Shown one piece after another: positions 23,238 to 25,817 of a DNA stretch of 25,817 bases. Origin of the DNA: CAYXVJ01 sp964558445 (GTDB lineage: Bacteria > Bacillota > Clostridia > Saccharofermentanales > Fastidiosipilaceae); assembly GCA_964558445.1 (NCBI GenBank), contig CAZLEA010000023.1, positions 1 to 25,817 of the forward strand. Direction: 5' to 3'. The notes beneath the pieces are model-generated. The model was not told the origin of the DNA and ran no database searches. It was given only the letters and a program-made list of their open reading frames with translations. A program made the position numbers and the translations under genes. How positions within the stretch are numbered: the stretch's first letter is position 1; each line of letters opens with the position of its first letter.

Positions 23238-24674
23238 TTACTTTTGGTGCCGGATGCTAGACCACAAACGGGTCAAGACGCCGGTCACGAGGTCTCGCAT
23301 CAAGTACAGCGAGACGACGACCGCAACAGCCAAGATGATCATTTGGCTACCGAGTGTGGGGAATACATAATACAAGATCGTTACCGCAAGCAGTAAGGCT
23401 GTCCTGCCCAAGAGCAAGCCGCGTTCGATCCTGATCGGCAACAAGGTACGAAGATAGATGAAACGCGCGACGAAGGTCACAAGGAATCCGAGCAGAAGCG
23501 AGAGGTTTGCGGCCTGCAAGCCGATCAGCGGATAGAGCACGACCATGAAGAGGACGTTGGCCACCGCACCAATCACCGTCGTGTAGAACAACGCATCGTT
23601 TCGTTTCTCCGCGCTGAAGATATGGCCCATAAAATTAGACAAGGCCGAGGCGGCGGCAGCCAAGAGCGCGAAGGGAATCAACGCGATGGACGTCTCGCCG
23701 TACTTCGTCGTATCGATCAAGATCTTGAAGATTAGGCGGCCGGCCGGAATCAACATGAAGAGACCTAGCCCGAGCAGTGACAAATATTGATGCAAGACCG
23801 TTTCATAGTATTGCACCCGCTCCTTCTCGCGGCTGACCGAGAAGGCTTGTTCCTGCCAAGCAAGTGAGAAGATGGTGATGAAGATCGTCAAGAACATACC
23901 GGTCTTGTTCGCGACCGTCAGATTACTGAGCGCCACATCACCCGCCTGGCGACTGACATAGAGCTCATTGAACTTCGTCAGAGCGAAGTATGCCGTAGCA
24001 TTCACCGCCAGCGGCCAGCAGAATCGCGCCATCGCCTTCATTTCCACGAGGCTCACATCCGAGCGCTTCAGACCACGCAGCATGCCCAACTGATATTCGT
24101 AGACGACAAAGGCGAAGGTGCCGCCGATAATCGGTGAGACAATCATCGCTTTGCCACCCATACCGCCCGCGAGCATAACGATCTGCGACAACCCCGTCAC
24201 AAGTGAGGTCAAGATACCGACCAGCGCATAGAGTTTGTTGCGATTCAGGCCGCGCGCCGAGAATTGATAGAGATAATCCAGGAGGGTCACAACCCCCATC
24301 ACGATCAAGTAGGGGTACAACGCTGTCTGCTTCGTATAGAGAGACACAAACCAGATAATTATGCCAAAGGCCGGCAACAACACCAGCGACAAGGCCAACA
24401 CGGTCGCAAATACCTGCTTCTTGTGTACCTCATCATCTCGGTCGTACATGAAGCGAAGCAAGCCGGACCACATCTCCAAGAAGATAATCGAGACGAGCTG
24501 AGGCACAATCGTCGTCAGCAGCGAGATCTGTCCGTATAGCTCCGGCAGAATAATCTGGCTCTGCAAGCGCGTCAAGATCAGGGTAACAAGTTTCGTTCCG
24601 ATGTTACCGAGGAAGTAGATGACCATGCGCCGAATGAGGGCTTCGGAGCCTAAATTCGTTTGGGCTTGACTCAT
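23238..24674 (-). CDS. Wzx-type polysaccharide flippase (MOP superfamily)
   Basis: A 478-residue integral membrane protein with about 12-14 hydrophobic helices spread over its whole length and a short cytoplasmic N-terminus. It begins with NLGSEALIRRMVIYFLGNIG, resembling the MOP-superfamily flippases of polysaccharide loci that move undecaprenyl-linked repeat units across the membrane. The start is the ATG at 24674, which overlaps the licD-like TGA in an ATGA. AAGGA stands 11 nt upstream, a slightly long spacing. The longer reading back to 24770 adds a polar Arg-rich stretch antiparallel to nothing conserved and overlaps the upstream gene by about 100 nt, so it is rejected. Confidence 0.88.
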   Translation of the reverse strand: MSQAQTNLGSEALIRRMVIYFLGNIGTKLVTLILTRLQSQIILPELYGQISLLTTIVPQLVSIIFLEMWSGLLRFMYDRDDEVHKKQVFATVLALSLVLLPAFGIIIWFVSLYTKQTALYPYLIVMGVVTLLDYLYQFSARGLNRNKLYALVGILTSLVTGLSQIVMLAGGMGGKAMIVSPIIGGTFAFVVYEYQLGMLRGLKRSDVSLVEMKAMARFCWPLAVNATAYFALTKFNELYVSRQAGDVALSNLTVANKTGMFLTIFITIFSLAWQEQAFSVSREKERVQYYETVLHQYLSLLGLGLFMLIPAGRLIFKILIDTTKYGETSIALIPFALLAAAASALSNFMGHIFSAEKRNDALFYTTVIGAVANVLFMVVLYPLIGLQAANLSLLLGFLVTFVARFIYLRTLLPIRIERGLLLGRTALLLAVTILYYVFPTLGSQMIILAVAVVVSLYLMRDLVTGVLTRLWSSIRHQK

Positions 24675-25684
24675 GCTTGATCGTTTCCTTCTTGTTTGCG
24701 CATTGCTTGCACCGTCTCCCCGTGCTGTCGCTCTACCGCGATCAATTCCTGTGCCCAAACCGACTGCCAATAGACCAAATCGATTTCGACTCTCGCCAAG
24801 CGATGGCCATGACGGCTTGCAGGTTTCGGCAATTGCATGTAGTCGCCGAATAGCTTCACGAGCACATCCTCGACAGCCGAGGGACCCATCACGGGATAAC
24901 CGCAGAAATCAAGATCCACAGCCGGGCTCATATCCGCTCTCGACATAAACGAACTTCGGTAGTCGCTGCGAGCGGACGGGTAGGCGATCAGTAGCTTGGA
25001 GGACTCATCGCCGTATTTTTGCATCGTTTGTAGGTTCTTCTTCCAGAGCTTGGCAGAAGCTTGCTTGGCCCGAAGCCCGTAATAGGCTTGAAGCGGCAGA
25101 TGTCGACTCTTGTAACCGTCGTGCTTCACCCGTCTGGGGAAATGCGTGCGGAAGAAGTCGATTCGCTGGCGCCTTCTCCCCCAATCGTCATCCGGCACGT
25201 TGTCGAGCGGGAACAAATCAATGAACACACCTGATGAGATCCCCTCATAACTGCGACCGACTTCCTCGAAACGGCTGTGCTTGGCTCGAAGCTTCGCATA
25301 GGGAATCGGCAGTTGCGGCATCCATGCACCGTACTGGAGCTCGAAACGATCGGTATCCAATCGTTTGGCTAGCAGGTCCAGTAAGCGGTCGAAGTCCTGG
25401 CGCAAGATGCCGATATCGATGTCGTCGTCCCAGGGGATGAAGCCGCCATGACGCTTCGCACCGAGTAGCGTACCGAATAAGAGATAGTACTCGATGCCCT
25501 CTTCCCTGCAGATACGATCGATCTCCAGGAGCATATGCAGTTGAAGAGCATGGATCAATTGCATCGCCACATCGTCTGCAGGCAGATAGAAACCCTCGCC
25601 CGATTTGTCTTGGCGAACGAGCGGAGCTCCACTAGCTAATAAATCTGCAAGCTCTTCACCTTGTATCACTGTTTGTTCTCGCAT
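24671..25684 (-). CDS. LicD-family phosphotransferase
   Basis: The 337-residue protein has the LicD core GTLLGAKRHGGFIPWDDDID (71-90), with the Asp cluster thought to bind metal. A C-terminal CGYPVMGPSAVEDVLVKLFG segment is typical of the family. LicD proteins attach phosphocholine or other phospho-groups to surface glycans such as teichoic acids or capsule; the exact donor cannot be read here. The start is ATG 25684, with AAGGAG 7 nt upstream, placed directly after the stop of the preceding gene. The longer reading to 25807 would overlap that gene and lacks a ribosome binding site. The stop overlaps the flippase ATG. Confidence 0.9.
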   Translation of the reverse strand: MREQTVIQGEELADLLASGAPLVRQDKSGEGFYLPADDVAMQLIHALQLHMLLEIDRICREEGIEYYLLFGTLLGAKRHGGFIPWDDDIDIGILRQDFDRLLDLLAKRLDTDRFELQYGAWMPQLPIPYAKLRAKHSRFEEVGRSYEGISSGVFIDLFPLDNVPDDDWGRRRQRIDFFRTHFPRRVKHDGYKSRHLPLQAYYGLRAKQASAKLWKKNLQTMQKYGDESSKLLIAYPSARSDYRSSFMSRADMSPAVDLDFCGYPVMGPSAVEDVLVKLFGDYMQLPKPASRHGHRLARVEIDLVYWQSVWAQELIAVERQHGETVQAMRKQEGNDQA

Positions 25685-25697
25685 ATGTATGCTCCTT

Positions 25698-25817
25698 CTA
25701 TTCGCGCTTATCTCTATCTCGATCGATATCTTCCGGGATATCGAAGGTCCACTCGCTATAGTCCGTCGGTCGGCAAACGGCCTGCAAGCCAACTGCTTGT
25801 AATTCATCGGGGCTGAG
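25698..25817 (-). CDS. 3' end of an unidentified gene (cut by window edge)
   Basis: Reading leftward from the window end, one frame is open for 39 codons and stops at TAG (25700-25698), 13 nt before the LicD-family ATG and directly before its AAGGAG site. The encoded tail is polar and acidic, with YSEWTFDIPEDID followed by RDRDKRE. The spacing is what is expected for a preceding cotranscribed gene. The tail is too short to assign a family. The alternative, that this is an untranslated leader, is less likely given the stop/ribosome-site arrangement. Confidence 0.55.
   Translation of the reverse strand, partial: LSPDELQAVGLQAVCRPTDYSEWTFDIPEDIDRDRDKRE

Noticed and set aside
1..25817. Frequent CGAAGC/GCTTCG words as a possible uptake or chi-like signal
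   Set aside because: They occur mainly inside coding regions and look like a result of preferred Glu/Ala/Arg/Ser codons. No consistent strand, spacing or intergenic placement was seen; a genome-wide count would be needed to say more.
1..25817. CRISPR array, IS element or defence island
   Set aside because: No regularly spaced repeats, transposase, terminal inverted repeats or defence-family proteins were found.

Overview
The window is a densely packed bacterial chromosomal segment of moderate G+C by eye (not computed), with strong AAGGAG-type ribosome binding sites, TATAAT-like -10 boxes and mixed TAA/TAG/TGA stops. Gene content points to a Bacillota/Clostridia-type Gram-positive: a ZapA-like division protein, GTP-type PEP carboxykinase, a short (~450 aa) phosphoglucose isomerase, B12-binding radical SAM proteins of the TIGR03960/TIGR03936 and DUF4080 kinds, an ABC-F ATPase and the LysA subclass that carries ELGR in place of EPGR. 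This placement is an inference from families; no rRNA or other phylogenetic marker was compared. Nearly everything is on the minus strand; only an alpha/beta-hydrolase-like gene and the ABC-F gene are on the plus strand. No tRNA, rRNA, IS element, CRISPR array or phage gene was recognised.

Left part (1-5950): tsaD-smpB is a translationally linked pair read leftward. A membrane-anchored alpha/beta-hydrolase-like protein is divergent from it and meets the zapA-dut pair tail to tail with overlapping stop codons. The zapA start has a perfect hairpin between its Shine-Dalgarno sequence and its ATG. pckG follows, with a clear terminator after it and an AT-rich leader holding a tandem 8-bp repeat and an inverted repeat.

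Middle (5951-16823): a leftward group of a TIGR03960-TIGR03936 fusion protein, a sialate O-acetylesterase-like protein and rsmA/ksgA. Upstream of it are pgi and a DUF4080 B12-binding radical SAM protein. The rightward ABC-F gene is divergent from the latter and has an extended -10 promoter.

Right part (16836-25817): a leftward surface-polysaccharide operon, read right to left: the 3' end of an unidentified gene, a LicD-family transferase, a Wzx-type flippase, a GT4 glycosyltransferase, a Wzy/O-antigen-ligase-like membrane protein, UDP-galactopyranose mutase, a diaminopimelate decarboxylase (LysA) and a second GT4 glycosyltransferase. Junctions overlap or are only a few bases to about 20 bases apart. 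The expected product is a surface polymer that may contain galactofuranose and a phospho-substituent. The odd member is lysA.

Most genes are ordinary housekeeping or polysaccharide genes. The points worth a second look are two hydrolase-family proteins whose catalytic residues are replaced, the zapA hairpin, and lysA inside the polysaccharide operon. I do not see a clearly new multi-gene defence or mobile system here.
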